From: AL-N1 sp039178835
GTDB lineage: Bacteria > Chloroflexota > Chloroflexia > Chloroflexales > Roseiflexaceae
Direction of reading: 5' to 3'
DNA length: 64,000 bases
Assembly (NCBI GenBank): GCA_039178835.1
Contig: JBCDFA010000004.1
Span: 14,770 to 78,769 of the forward strand
Below are positions 25,241 to 35,800 of the stretch, piece by piece. The translations under genes were made by a program, and so were the position numbers. Below the pieces are notes generated by a model, which made no database searches, was not told the origin of the DNA, and was given only the letters and a program-made list of their open reading frames with translations. Within the stretch, counting starts at the first letter, position 1, and every line of letters begins with the position of its first letter.

Positions 25241-26020
25241 ATGACTGCGCCTTCTCCTAATCGACGTTGGTTTGTTCTCGCGCGGGCCAATCCGCAAGCA
25301 CGTCTACGTTTATTTTGCTTTCCCTATGCAGGTGGAGGCGCTTCTGTATTTCGCCTATGGGCAAGCGAGATGCCGTCACAGATCGAGCTTGTGGCTATAC
25401 AGCCACCTGGTCGTGAAGCACGCTTATCTGAAAAAGCGTTTACCCAGATGGAGCCATACGTTCAGAGTCTTGCACAGCAGATGCATGTTTATGCAGATAA
25501 GCCTTTTGCCTTCTTTGGGCATAGTCTCGGTGCGCGAGTGAGTTTTGAACTCGCGCGCTATCTACGTCAAAACAGCATGCCAGCACCGGTACAACTCTTT
25601 GTTTCAGGTAATCCAGCACCACAAGTGCCGAACCCTGACCCACCGATCTACCATTTGCCAGATGCAGAATTTATTCGGGAATTACGTGGATACAATGGTA
25701 CTCCAAATGAAGTGCTTGAGCATGAAGAATTAATGGAGCTCTTGTTGCCCACTTTACGGGCCGACTTTGAGTTGCACGATACCTACACTTATATGTCAGA
25801 TGAACCATTGGATTGCCCTATTTTCGCGTTTGGTGGATTGCGTGACTCAGATGTAAGTCAAGAAGATCTCACTGCTTGGCGTAAACAAACACGGGGATCG
25901 TTTAATGTGCGGATGTTCCCTGGAGATCACTTTTTTCTCCATACCGAACGTACACAACTCATCCGGGCTGTGTCACAGGATATCTTGATGTGGTTAAGCC
26001 GTTCTGGGGGGCACCGATGA
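25241..26020 (+). CDS. Type II thioesterase (GrsT-like)
   Basis: This is a 259-residue alpha/beta hydrolase with RLFCFPYAGGGASVFRLW at the start. The nucleophile elbow is FFGHSLGARVSFELAR (Ser95). The catalytic His lies in FPGDHFFLH near the end. This matches the external thioesterases of NRPS/PKS clusters, which remove wrong or stalled groups from carrier proteins. It is coupled at its 3' end to the phosphopantetheinyl transferase gene (ATGA overlap) and starts 17 bp after htpG. A role in final product release is less likely for this class. Confidence 0.92.
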   Translation: MTAPSPNRRWFVLARANPQARLRLFCFPYAGGGASVFRLWASEMPSQIELVAIQPPGREARLSEKAFTQMEPYVQSLAQQMHVYADKPFAFFGHSLGARVSFELARYLRQNSMPAPVQLFVSGNPAPQVPNPDPPIYHLPDAEFIRELRGYNGTPNEVLEHEELMELLLPTLRADFELHDTYTYMSDEPLDCPIFAFGGLRDSDVSQEDLTAWRKQTRGSFNVRMFPGDHFFLHTERTQLIRAVSQDILMWLSRSGGHR

Positions 26021-26778
26021 TAGAGGGTGAGGATGTCTGGAGATTACCACACGACGAGATGATGCTAGCACCTGATGCAGTGCATGTCTGGTACGTGCCA
26101 CTCAAGCAACCAAGGACCGTCATACAACAGTTTGCATCTCTGCTTGCACCAGATGAACGGCAACGCGCTGAACGGTTTCATTTTGAACGGGATCGACATC
26201 ACTATACTGTTGGTCGTGGTGTCCTGAGAACACTGTTAGGCCAATACCTCCAACGTGAACCTGAACAGCTGGAATTTCATTATGGTGAGCGAGGCAAACC
26301 AGCACTCGTGTCTACACAGCAATCTCGACAAATCTGTTTTAATCTCTCCCACTCACATGAGCGTGCAGTATATGCATTTGCGTGGGATCGTGAGCTTGGT
26401 ATCGATATCGAATATATGCGACCGCTTGATGATGCCGAGTCTATTGCTGAACATTTCTTTTCAAAGCGTGAATATCAACAGTTGTGTGCATTGCCACACG
26501 AAGCTAAAAAACGTGCTTTCTTTACTTGTTGGACCCGTAAGGAAGCCTATATCAAAGCCTGTGGAGATGGGCTATCATATCCGCTTGATCAATTTGCAGT
26601 GTCCTTTGTTCCAGAAGATATGACACAGCCGCTTGAAGTCTATAATGATCCGCAAGAAACAGCTCGTTGGTCTGTATGTGCGCTACAAACAGAAGCCGAT
26701 TATGTGGCTGCAATCATAGCTGAAGGTCATGAATGGCAATTAATGTGTTGGCGTTGGCCGGAGCATTCACACGTTTAG
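26017..26778 (+). CDS. Sfp-type 4'-phosphopantetheinyl transferase
   Basis: This is a 253-residue protein with the N-terminal PDERQRAERFHFERDRHHYTV region and the diagnostic motifs GIDIE (residues 128-132) and CWTRKEAYIKACGDGL (from residue 171). It transfers the phosphopantetheine arm from CoA to the Ser of carrier domains, converting apo to holo synthases. Nine carrier domains are encoded downstream in this window. The start is the ATG overlapping the thioesterase stop; longer starts would sit inside that gene. Confidence 0.93.
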   Translation: MIEGEDVWRLPHDEMMLAPDAVHVWYVPLKQPRTVIQQFASLLAPDERQRAERFHFERDRHHYTVGRGVLRTLLGQYLQREPEQLEFHYGERGKPALVSTQQSRQICFNLSHSHERAVYAFAWDRELGIDIEYMRPLDDAESIAEHFFSKREYQQLCALPHEAKKRAFFTCWTRKEAYIKACGDGLSYPLDQFAVSFVPEDMTQPLEVYNDPQETARWSVCALQTEADYVAAIIAEGHEWQLMCWRWPEHSHV

Positions 26779-26802
26779 CACGGAGAAGAGCAGGCAGTTT
26801 CT

Positions 26803-27519
26803 ATGGACACACCAATTAAACCTATTTTTCTGTTGGCCGATAGCCAGTTGCTCTTTTGGAGTCCAGAAGAAGGACCATTTCTGCAACGCATTTTAGCTCT
26901 TTTCGCATCTGATGAGCTTGCCATACCTTTGAAAGCGGCCTACATTGGGGCATCAAACGGTGATCTCGCTGAATTTTACGAGATTTTTGTGGCAGCCATG
27001 GAGCGCATTCAAGTCGTCAACTGCCGTATGATTCCGTCTGTTCCTTCAACTGAAGACTGCGAGTACCTTCGTACAGCTCATATCATCTTGCTAGCTGGTG
27101 GGGATGTCAAGCAAGGATGGGACGTGTTACAGCACAATGGGTTGTATCAGGTTATTATGCAGGCATACTACCAGGGCTCTGTTCTGATTGGTGTATCTGC
27201 AGGAGCAGTGCAGCTTGGACTCAAAGGATGGCAGGATGATGTCACTGCTGACACAGCATTTTTTGATACATTTCAACTCATTCCCTATCTGATCGATGTA
27301 CACGATGACCCACAATGGTTGCGCCTAAGGCATTTGGTGACGCACCAAGGATCGCTGATGCATGGATTGGGAATACCTGCTGGTGGTGGTGCCATACTTT
27401 ATCCAGACTGGTCAATTGAGCCTATTCGTTATCCACTCACTGAACTACAGGTACAGGACGATATGCTACACCACGCATTGCTCTTGCCTCCCGATCCAGA
27501 TAATCAGGATGGTATGTAG
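26803..27519 (+). CDS. Peptidase S51 / cyanophycinase-like protein
   Basis: This is a 238-residue protein of the class I glutamine-amidotransferase-like fold. It has IILLAGGDVKQGWD (GGD at residues 99-101) and a nucleophile elbow LIGVSAGAVQLGL (Ser132), as in peptidase E and cyanophycinase. In cyanophycinases a GIGIDE-type segment follows; here it reads GLGIPAGGG, so the acidic pair is missing. It may be a peptidase of changed specificity or a non-classical member. Lying 24 bp after the transferase gene, it probably belongs to the cluster, as a processing or self-protection peptidase. It has no signal peptide. Confidence 0.75.
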   Translation: MDTPIKPIFLLADSQLLFWSPEEGPFLQRILALFASDELAIPLKAAYIGASNGDLAEFYEIFVAAMERIQVVNCRMIPSVPSTEDCEYLRTAHIILLAGGDVKQGWDVLQHNGLYQVIMQAYYQGSVLIGVSAGAVQLGLKGWQDDVTADTAFFDTFQLIPYLIDVHDDPQWLRLRHLVTHQGSLMHGLGIPAGGGAILYPDWSIEPIRYPLTELQVQDDMLHHALLLPPDPDNQDGM

Positions 27520-28072
27520 TTTGGATGAACACATTAATTGTAGGTACAGACGCATCGAATATAGGCACAAATATGTCGCAGTATATACCCTCTAGCTAAA
27601 CCAGACACGTCGATACGATCAAAAGAGCTATGTGTTTTAAGAATGTATAGGGAGTTTCATCATTGAATAACCCCTTTAACTCCTCATCAACGTTTCTATA
27701 ACAATATAATCCAAACCCTTGCCCCAAACCCACTCTTAGCCTGCATATCAGCTTAAGCACATTATCTTCCACATGCCTCGTGTAATAACAAAACTTGTAG
27801 ATTTCGATCAAATAATAGGACGAAATTGGGACAATTGTGAAAATCGTTAAAATAATGTGAGCTTTACAAAAATCATAGGAAAAACGCTTACATGATGCCT
27901 CACTGCGGTAAATGGTTCTTCTTTTTTACCTTTTGGTTTCTTGGTATTTCTCAATAAAGAAAATTTGACAAAACGATATCACTTTTTTATTATTACATTA
28001 ACAGTTTAATGACTATAATTAGCTATATTCAATAAATTGTTAAAACTGCTGGTATTCGAAATAGAAAGAGTT
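27520..28072. other. AT-rich gap before the megasynthase genes
   Basis: No credible gene is found in about 550 bp that are much richer in A+T than their surroundings. The only element I can support is the promoter at 27965-27993. Any regulatory input to the synthase genes probably acts here. Confidence 0.5.
27965..27993 (+). promoter_or_regulatory. Promoter of the FAAL-PKS-NRPS unit
   Basis: A consensus TTGACA (27965-27970), 17-bp spacer and TATTAT (27988-27993) form the strongest promoter match in the window. It lies about 80 bp before the FAAL start. A TATAAT at 28014-28019 lacks a matching -35 box. Confidence 0.65.
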
Positions 28073-29860
28073 ATGAAGCACTCAGAAACGCTTGATTTTG
28101 TTAATAAGAAATCTATAGTTGATATATTACGCTGGCGGGCACAGCACTTTCCTGAGAATAGAGCATATACTTATTTACCTGAAGCTAACAAACAGTTAAC
28201 ATCACTGACGTTCCAAGAGGTTGATCAACAGGCGTATGCTGTTGCTGTTCTATTACAACAGCATGGTGTTGCCGTAGGAGCGCGTGCGTTACTCCTCTAT
28301 CATCAGGGCCTCGAATATATCGTAGCATTCCTTGGATGTCTGTATGCAGGCGTTATTGCAGTTCCTGCCTACCCACCAAGACCAAAACGAGGTGTCTCAC
28401 GGGTTCGTGGTATTGCTGAAGATGCAGGTGTTGCATGTATTTTAACCACATCATCTATTGTGTCTAGCTTAGACCAATTAGAGGGTAATGCCAATCCATC
28501 ACAAATTACTCCTCGTATTACGACCGATAACATCTTCATCTCTTTTAACCATACCTATCATTTGCCTGCTATTTCAGAAGAGTCCATTGCTTTTTTACAA
28601 TACACCTCAGGTTCAACTTCTATCCCTAAGGGTGTTATGGTCAGCCATGCCAATTTACTGGCGAACGAGCAGATGCTCCAACAGGCTTTTGAAAATTCGG
28701 AAGACACCACTATCGTTAGTTGGTTACCGCTATATCATGATATGGGTCTCATTGCCAGTACACTTCAGTCACTCTATGCCGGTTCTCACTGTGTATTACT
28801 GTCTCCGCTTGTTTTTATGCAACGCCCCATTCGATGGTTAGAAGCTATTTCACACTATCAAGCTCATTGTAGTGGCGCCCCGAATTTTGCCTACGATTTG
28901 TGTGTGAATAGAGTGACATCTGAGCAACGCGCCAAACTCGATCTCAGTAGTTGGCGTGTTGCCTTTAACGGTGCGGAACCTGTACGGCAGCATACACTCC
29001 AAAGGTTTAGTGATGCGTTTCAATCTTGTGGGTTTAAGCCCAAACATTTTTATCCGTGCTATGGGTTGGCTGAAGCCACCGTATTTGTAACGGGTGGTCT
29101 GGTTGAAAATACTCCTGTTATTCTGAATGTACAAACAAATGCCTTAAAGCAGCATCGTATTGTTACAGACATAGCTGATGATACTATCACTCAGACACTG
29201 GTGGGATGTGGGCAGCCTCGATTGGATGGAGATATCAAAATTGTTAATCCAGAAACAGCTCAACCATGTGAGGATAACCAAGTTGGTGAGGTCTGGGTTT
29301 CTGGATCACATGTAGCACAAGGGTATTGGAATCGTCCTGAGGCAACTAAAGACACATTTGCTGCATTTCTGGCAGATACCATAACAGGACCTTTCCTTCG
29401 CACTGGAGATCTCGGGTTCCTTCACGAGGGAGAGTTGTACCTCACTGGTCGGATTAAAGACCTAATCATCATTGAAGGAACAAATTACTATCCGCAGGAT
29501 GTGGAACTCACAGTTGAACAGCACCACCGCGAAATTCGCTCTGGATGTTGTGCTGCATTTGCAGTTGATATAGATGGGAAAGAACGTGTAGTGATTGTTG
29601 CAGAAATAGAAAGACAGTATCAACCACTGTCTGAACAACCACCACATGCGAATACACACATGACAACACGCACATATATAGATAAAACCACATTACTTCG
29701 ATCCATTCGCCAATCTATTGCTGAGGAACATAATCTCCCAGTACACGAGGTCGTATTTATACGGGTGGGCAGTATTCCCAAAACGTCAAGTGGCAAGATT
29801 CAACGGCGGGCGTGTCGTGAGCAATTTTTACGGGGTACTCTGGATTTGTGGGGGAGATAA
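28073..29860 (+). CDS. Fatty acyl-AMP ligase (FAAL)
   Basis: This is a 595-residue adenylate-forming enzyme of the FAAL type. Seen are VPAYPPRPKRGVSRVRGIAE, the core LQYTSGSTSIPKGVMVSHAN, SWLPLYHDMGLI, FYPCYGLAEATVFVTGG, and the end region TGDLGFLHEGELYLTGRIKD with the NYYPQDVE motif typical of FAAL rather than acyl-CoA ligases. It activates a fatty acid as acyl-AMP and hands it to the ACP at the start of the next protein, whose gene begins 2 bp after its stop. The start at ATG 28073 follows AGAAAGAG. This gene marks the product as a lipopeptide. Confidence 0.93.
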   Translation: MKHSETLDFVNKKSIVDILRWRAQHFPENRAYTYLPEANKQLTSLTFQEVDQQAYAVAVLLQQHGVAVGARALLLYHQGLEYIVAFLGCLYAGVIAVPAYPPRPKRGVSRVRGIAEDAGVACILTTSSIVSSLDQLEGNANPSQITPRITTDNIFISFNHTYHLPAISEESIAFLQYTSGSTSIPKGVMVSHANLLANEQMLQQAFENSEDTTIVSWLPLYHDMGLIASTLQSLYAGSHCVLLSPLVFMQRPIRWLEAISHYQAHCSGAPNFAYDLCVNRVTSEQRAKLDLSSWRVAFNGAEPVRQHTLQRFSDAFQSCGFKPKHFYPCYGLAEATVFVTGGLVENTPVILNVQTNALKQHRIVTDIADDTITQTLVGCGQPRLDGDIKIVNPETAQPCEDNQVGEVWVSGSHVAQGYWNRPEATKDTFAAFLADTITGPFLRTGDLGFLHEGELYLTGRIKDLIIIEGTNYYPQDVELTVEQHHREIRSGCCAAFAVDIDGKERVVIVAEIERQYQPLSEQPPHANTHMTTRTYIDKTTLLRSIRQSIAEEHNLPVHEVVFIRVGSIPKTSSGKIQRRACREQFLRGTLDLWGR

Positions 29861-29862
29861 AT

Positions 29863-32800
29863 ATGTCCACTCATGTAGGATCTGCTCAGCCAGATCGCTC
29901 TAACGGTGTGTCGCCAAATGGTTCTACATTGCCAACTCAACCCGGCCTGGCAGATATCCGCGATTGGTTGATTTCTCTGTTGGCAGATCGGTTTGGTTTG
30001 CAGCCTGTGGAACTCGATATCTATACTCCATTTGCCAGCTATGGTATTTCTTCAGGTGATGCAGTAGGGTTATCTGCTGATTTGGAAGATTGGTTGGGTC
30101 AATCATTTGAGCCGACGTTGCTATGGGATTATCCCACTATAGATGAATTATCACGCTATTTAGCTGGTACCACTGTCCCTGATCCTGCCCCCTTGATTTC
30201 GTCAGGAAAGACTCATCAAGAACCTGTTGCCATTGTGGGTATAGGATGCCGTTTTCCTGGTGCATCTGGTCCTCGGGATTTCTGGCAATTGTTGTGTAAT
30301 GAAACCGATGCGATTACGGAAGTGCCTGCTGATCGTTGGTCTGCTTCAGAGGTCCCAAAACACAATGGTTCAGCAGGGCTACAGTGGGGTGGGTTTCTAT
30401 CAGAAATTCATAGCTTCGATGCCGATTTTTTTGATATTGCGCCACGTGAGGCTGTACGAGTCGATCCTCAACAGCGGCTTGTACTAGAAGTTGCCTGGGA
30501 AGCCCTAGATGATGGTGGGCATCCTCCAAAGTTATTAAAAAACACAAAAACAGGTGTCTTTATTGGCGTATCAACCAGCGACTATGGTACATCACAATGG
30601 AACGACTATCCTCACATCGATCCTTATGTAGGTACTGGTAGTGCGCTCAGTATTGTTGCCAATCGTCTTTCCTATTTCTTAGATCTCAATGGACCTAGCA
30701 TAGTTGTAGATACTGCCTGTTCCTCATCACTAGTAGCGATTCGTTTGGCATGTCAAAGCCTGCAAAGTGGCGAATCAACGCTTGCCGTTGCAGGTGGTGT
30801 AAACGTCATTCTATCACCTGCAATTAATACCAATTTTTCACAAGCTGGTCTCATGGCCCATGATGGCCGTTGTAAAACCTTTGATGCGCGTGCCGATGGA
30901 TATGTCCGCAGTGAAGGATGCGGCATGGTGGTATTAAAACCGCTTTCACAAGCCCGTGCTGATGGTGATCGTATCTATGCCATTATTCGTGGCAGTGCGG
31001 TGAATCATGATGGTCGTACCAATGGCTTGATGTCGCCCAATAGCCACTCTCAAGAAACGCTGTTACGTGAAGCGTATGCTCAGGCACAGGTTGATCTCAA
31101 TCATGTTCAGTACGTCGAAGCACATGGTACTGGTACCTTCTTGGGTGATTTAATAGAGTTTCAGTCTTTGGCTCAGGTATTTGGTGTTGATCGCCGTGCC
31201 GATGCTCCGTGTACAGTCGGGTCAGTCAAAACGAATATTGGCCATCTGGAAGCTGGGGCAGGTGTAGCAGGATTAATCAAAGTGGCTTTATCGCTGAAGC
31301 ATCAGACCATTCCTGCAAGCTTGCATTTTAAGACGCCTAACCCCGAATTGCCCTTAGACAAAACATCGCTGCGTGTACATGATAAGACAACGCCCTGGCC
31401 TGAGACACAAGGGACGCGGCTTGCTGGTGTAAGTTCATTTGGCTTTGGTGGTACCAATTGCCATATCGTACTGGAGGGTGTTGATCTGCCTGAGTCGCAA
31501 TATGATGATTTCGAATCTGGTGGGGACATTGTTTCGACAGTTGCCAGCCCCTATGTGCTTCCTTTATCAGCCAGTAGTTCTGAGGCACTCACTACACTGA
31601 CCCAGACGTATCGCACTTTTTTGGCTGATGGCGTTACAGCAAACAATTCACTCTACGATATGTGTTATGCAGCAAGTGTGCGTCGTAGCCATCTGGACCA
31701 TCGCCTTGCGCTTGTTGCTAATGACTATGCAGAGCTTGATGCTGCATTAGATACATACATTCAAGGCAACACACATCCAAGATTTTCAACAGGTACAATC
31801 TCATCACAACAGTCTCATAAGATTGTTTTTGTTTTTCCTGGTCACGGTGGTCAGTGGTTAGGAATGGCACAACAGCTCCTCCGAAGTGAGCCTACCTTTT
31901 ATGCCGCTGTCGCTGAGTGTGATCAACTTGTTCAAGAGATTGTTGGTTGGTCCGTTATTCAAGAACTCGTTGCTCCGCCGGAGTCGTCACAGCTTACACG
32001 TGTTGATGTCGTACAGGTAGTTCTGTTTACATTGCAGGTTGGTCTTGTTGCGCTATGGCGTTCGTGGGGAGTACATCCATCAGCGGTGATAGGCCACAGT
32101 ATGGGAGAGATTGTAGCAGCACATGTCGCAGGGATGCTAAGTTTGGAAGATGCCCTGTACATTATTTGCCAGCGAGGTTTAATGCTTCGCCGTGTGAGTG
32201 GACAGGGTGGTATGCTTGCTACAGAGTTATCGTTTGAGCAAGCACATGAATTCTTGATTCAACAGGCATGTACAGATCGTGTATCAGTTGCTGTCGACAA
32301 TGGCACTAATGCCGCTGTTCTTTCCGGTGACATTGAAACCATCAATCAGCTTGCACGTGTCTTTGAAACTGAGCAGCGTTTTTGTCGTCGAGTGAAGATT
32401 GGTTTCGCTTCGCACAGTCCGCAGATGGATCAATTCCACAATGAGCTAATCGACACATTAGCAAACATTCAGCATCAACCAGCAACACTTCCGTTTTATT
32501 CGACTGTTACTGGTGCACTTCTTGATCAACAACCACTCAGCACAGACTACTGGTGGAAAAATCTTCGCGATCCAGTATTGTTTGCTCCTTCTGTACAGCA
32601 TGCTCTTAAGGATAAGCATACGATCTTCATCGAATTGAGCCCACATCCTATTCTTACAGGGGCGCTTGCACGATGCGCAACTGATCAGCAGGAAGATACG
32701 CTGGTCTTTCCTTCGCTACGTCGTGATGAAGCGGATCTGGAAGTGCTTTCACATACACTTGGGGCGTTGTACACCGCAGGTTATCCTATCGATTGGCAGC

Positions 32801-35800
32801 AACGCTATACGCAACCTGGCAAACCTGTTGACCTTCCTCGGTATCCTTGGCAACGCAAACGCTATTGGGTTGAACCAATCGCAAGCCGTGGAACACAGGC
32901 GTATCAACCGTTGATTGATACCACATCAGACGAACCACTCGTTGATATGTATACTCTCGCCTGGCAATTACAGGACCGTCGAGAGTCTCCTCAGCAGTCG
33001 ATCTCGCCTCATCCATGGCTTATCTTTGCTGACACGAAAGGTGTTGGGCAGCGGCTTGCTACACTCCTTGAGCTACGTGGCGAACAAACCATTTTGATCG
33101 GGTATCAGCCTGATCAGCACTATTGTGAGCGCATTGTCGACCTTGACCAGCTACAAGACGCAACATCTCTGCTGTACGACTTGTTTTCAGATAGTCAACT
33201 AGCTTGTCAGGGTGTTATTTATCTGTGGGGATTGGAGGAAAGTACCGCTCATCAGCTCAATGATGAAGCATTGGAAGCATCCCAGCAACGTGGATGTATC
33301 AGCGTTCTGCACCTCATTCAGTCGCTTGCTACCCTCCAATGGTCTGTATCACCACGTTTGTGGTTAATCACACAGGGTACTCAAACTATCGAAAACCTGC
33401 CTACTGATGTATCGGTATCCCAGGCACCGTTGTGGGGCTTTGGTCAAACGATTGCTCTGGAATATCCCGATTTATGGGGTGGCCTGGTTGATATTTCACC
33501 AGATAGCGATAATGCTGAATTGACTGCATTATTAGATGGTCTCTGTTTACCCGATGGAGAAGATCAGATTGTATTGCGTAACCGTGATCGTTATGTTGCT
33601 CGTCTTACTTTCAGTGACGTGACTCCCACTCCCGTTAACCCATATCAGTGGAAGTCAGATGGAACTTACCTTATCACTGGAGGATTAGGAGCTATTGGTC
33701 TCCAAATGGCCAAGTGGATGGTGAGTCATGGTGCACGTCGTATTGTCTTGCTTAGTCGTCGGCAGTTGTTGTCGCGTCGAATATGGGCTCAAGTAACTCC
33801 TGAAAACTCTAGCTTCGACCAAATTGAAGCAATACGTGCTATGGAAGCATCTGGTGCCACGGTCATTGTTGCTCAAGCTGATCTAACCAATCGTGCCCAA
33901 ATGACAGAAGTATTGGATCGTCTTGAACAGATGTTGCCACCTATTTGTGGGATTGTCCATGCAGCAGGGCTGCTCGATCAGACATTGCTGCGAGATATGG
34001 ATGCCGAAACACTCTCGCGCATGCTGCGCCCAAAAGTATTAGGAACCTGGATTCTGCACGATCTTACGCAGCATTTACCAATAGATTGTTTTGTCTTGTT
34101 TTCTTCGATTTCATCTGTTTGGGGTGGTGTTAATCTTGGTCACTATGCTGCAGCCAACCGGTTTCTTGATACATTTGTACACTATCGACGTAGGCAGGGT
34201 TTGGCAGCGACGAGTATCAATTGGGGGGTGTGGGCTGAAGGCGGTATGGCAGCATCAGAAGAAAATGCACAAGCACTTCAGCGTCTTGGAACAATATCAT
34301 TCTCGCCCCAGCAGGCTCTAAGAACATTAGATTACCTGTTAACAGCTGATATTTCACAACAAACGGTCGCTTTGATAGACTGGCCGCATTTTAAGGGTAT
34401 CTACGAATCGCTCACTTCACGACGCATATTTGCACAAATCCACATTGGTTCTGTTGAGACCTCCCAAACAAACACAATAGCAAATGCTCTTCCTGCTCTG
34501 GCTGACATTTCTGCGGAGGAGCGTTTTGACCATATTCAATCTTACTTGCAACAACTGATTGCAAAAGTCCTCCGCTTACCTGCTGCACAGCTCAATCTAA
34601 CCCAGTCGCTAAGTAGTGTCGGTCTCGACTCACTTATGGCTATCGAAGTAAAGCACCATATTGATACCGATCTTGGCCTAAATATACCACTGGTACAACT
34701 TCTTCAAGGTACCGATGTGAAACAGTTGTCAGAACACATTTCTGACAGGTTTGATCAGACTAACTCATCAGAGGTGTCTATTGATATTGCCCCATCTGTT
34801 AGTAATATTGATAGTTACACGTTGTCGTTTGGTCAAAAAGCCATGTGGTTTCTCTATAAGTTGGCCCCCAACAGCACAGCGTATAATGTAGCGGGAGCCT
34901 TACGTATTTATTCGCCACTTAATCTGGATACATTTGATCAAACAGTTCAACGATTAGTTGAGCGACATCCCGGTCTGCGAACTTCATTCGCAGCGCCAGA
35001 TGGCACACCGACTCAACATGTTCACGAGAATGTATCTGCCTATCTTCATATTGAAGATGCCTCAACATGGTCTGAACAAGCTATCAATGATTGGTTAGTA
35101 GCGCATGCAGAAAAGCCCTTTGATCTGGAAATAGCCCCGCTTATTCGTTTTTATGTTCTTCATAAATCGGCAACAGATCATATATTGTTGATTGTAATGC
35201 ATCATATTATTACCGACTTTTGGACGATTGGCATCTTGCTTAATGAGATTGGCCAACTATATGCATCTATCCAAAATCAGAATACTGCGGCGTTGCCAGA
35301 GATTGAATATACCTATATTGACTATGTGCGGTGGCAAGAACAGTTGTTAGATAGCGATGAAGGTACCCGTCTATGGGATTATTGGCGCCAGCAGCTACGT
35401 GGAGAATTGCCAACCCTTCAACTACCGACAGATCGACCACGGCCTTCCGTTCAAAGTTATGAAGGGCAATCATTGCCTTTATATTTAGACGTTCATCTTG
35501 CACAAGACCTGAAAGCGCTGTGTGAAAAACATGGTACAACCTTGTTCACCACGTTATTGTCAATCTTTCAAATCTTACTCTATAGATATACGAATCAATC
35601 AGATATTATTGTTGGTGCTCCCACGAACGGTCGTGGTCGTACTGAGTGGTCACAATTAGTGGGATACTTTGTCAATCCGGTTCCCTTGAGAGCCCAGTTT
35701 GGGCAGAAGTTCTCCTTCAAGTCGTTTTTAGAACAGACTCAACAAACGGTGCTTGGGGCACTGGATCATCAAGATTTCCCTGTGGCTTTGCTAGTAGAGC

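Noticed and set aside
27596..27811. Minus-strand frame of 71 codons in the AT-rich gap before FAAL
   Set aside because: It has no ribosome-binding site and no family resemblance, and it is likely to be chance.
28014..28019. TATAAT as a second promoter for FAAL
   Set aside because: No -35 box stands at a workable distance, whereas the upstream TTGACA/TATTAT pair has ideal spacing.
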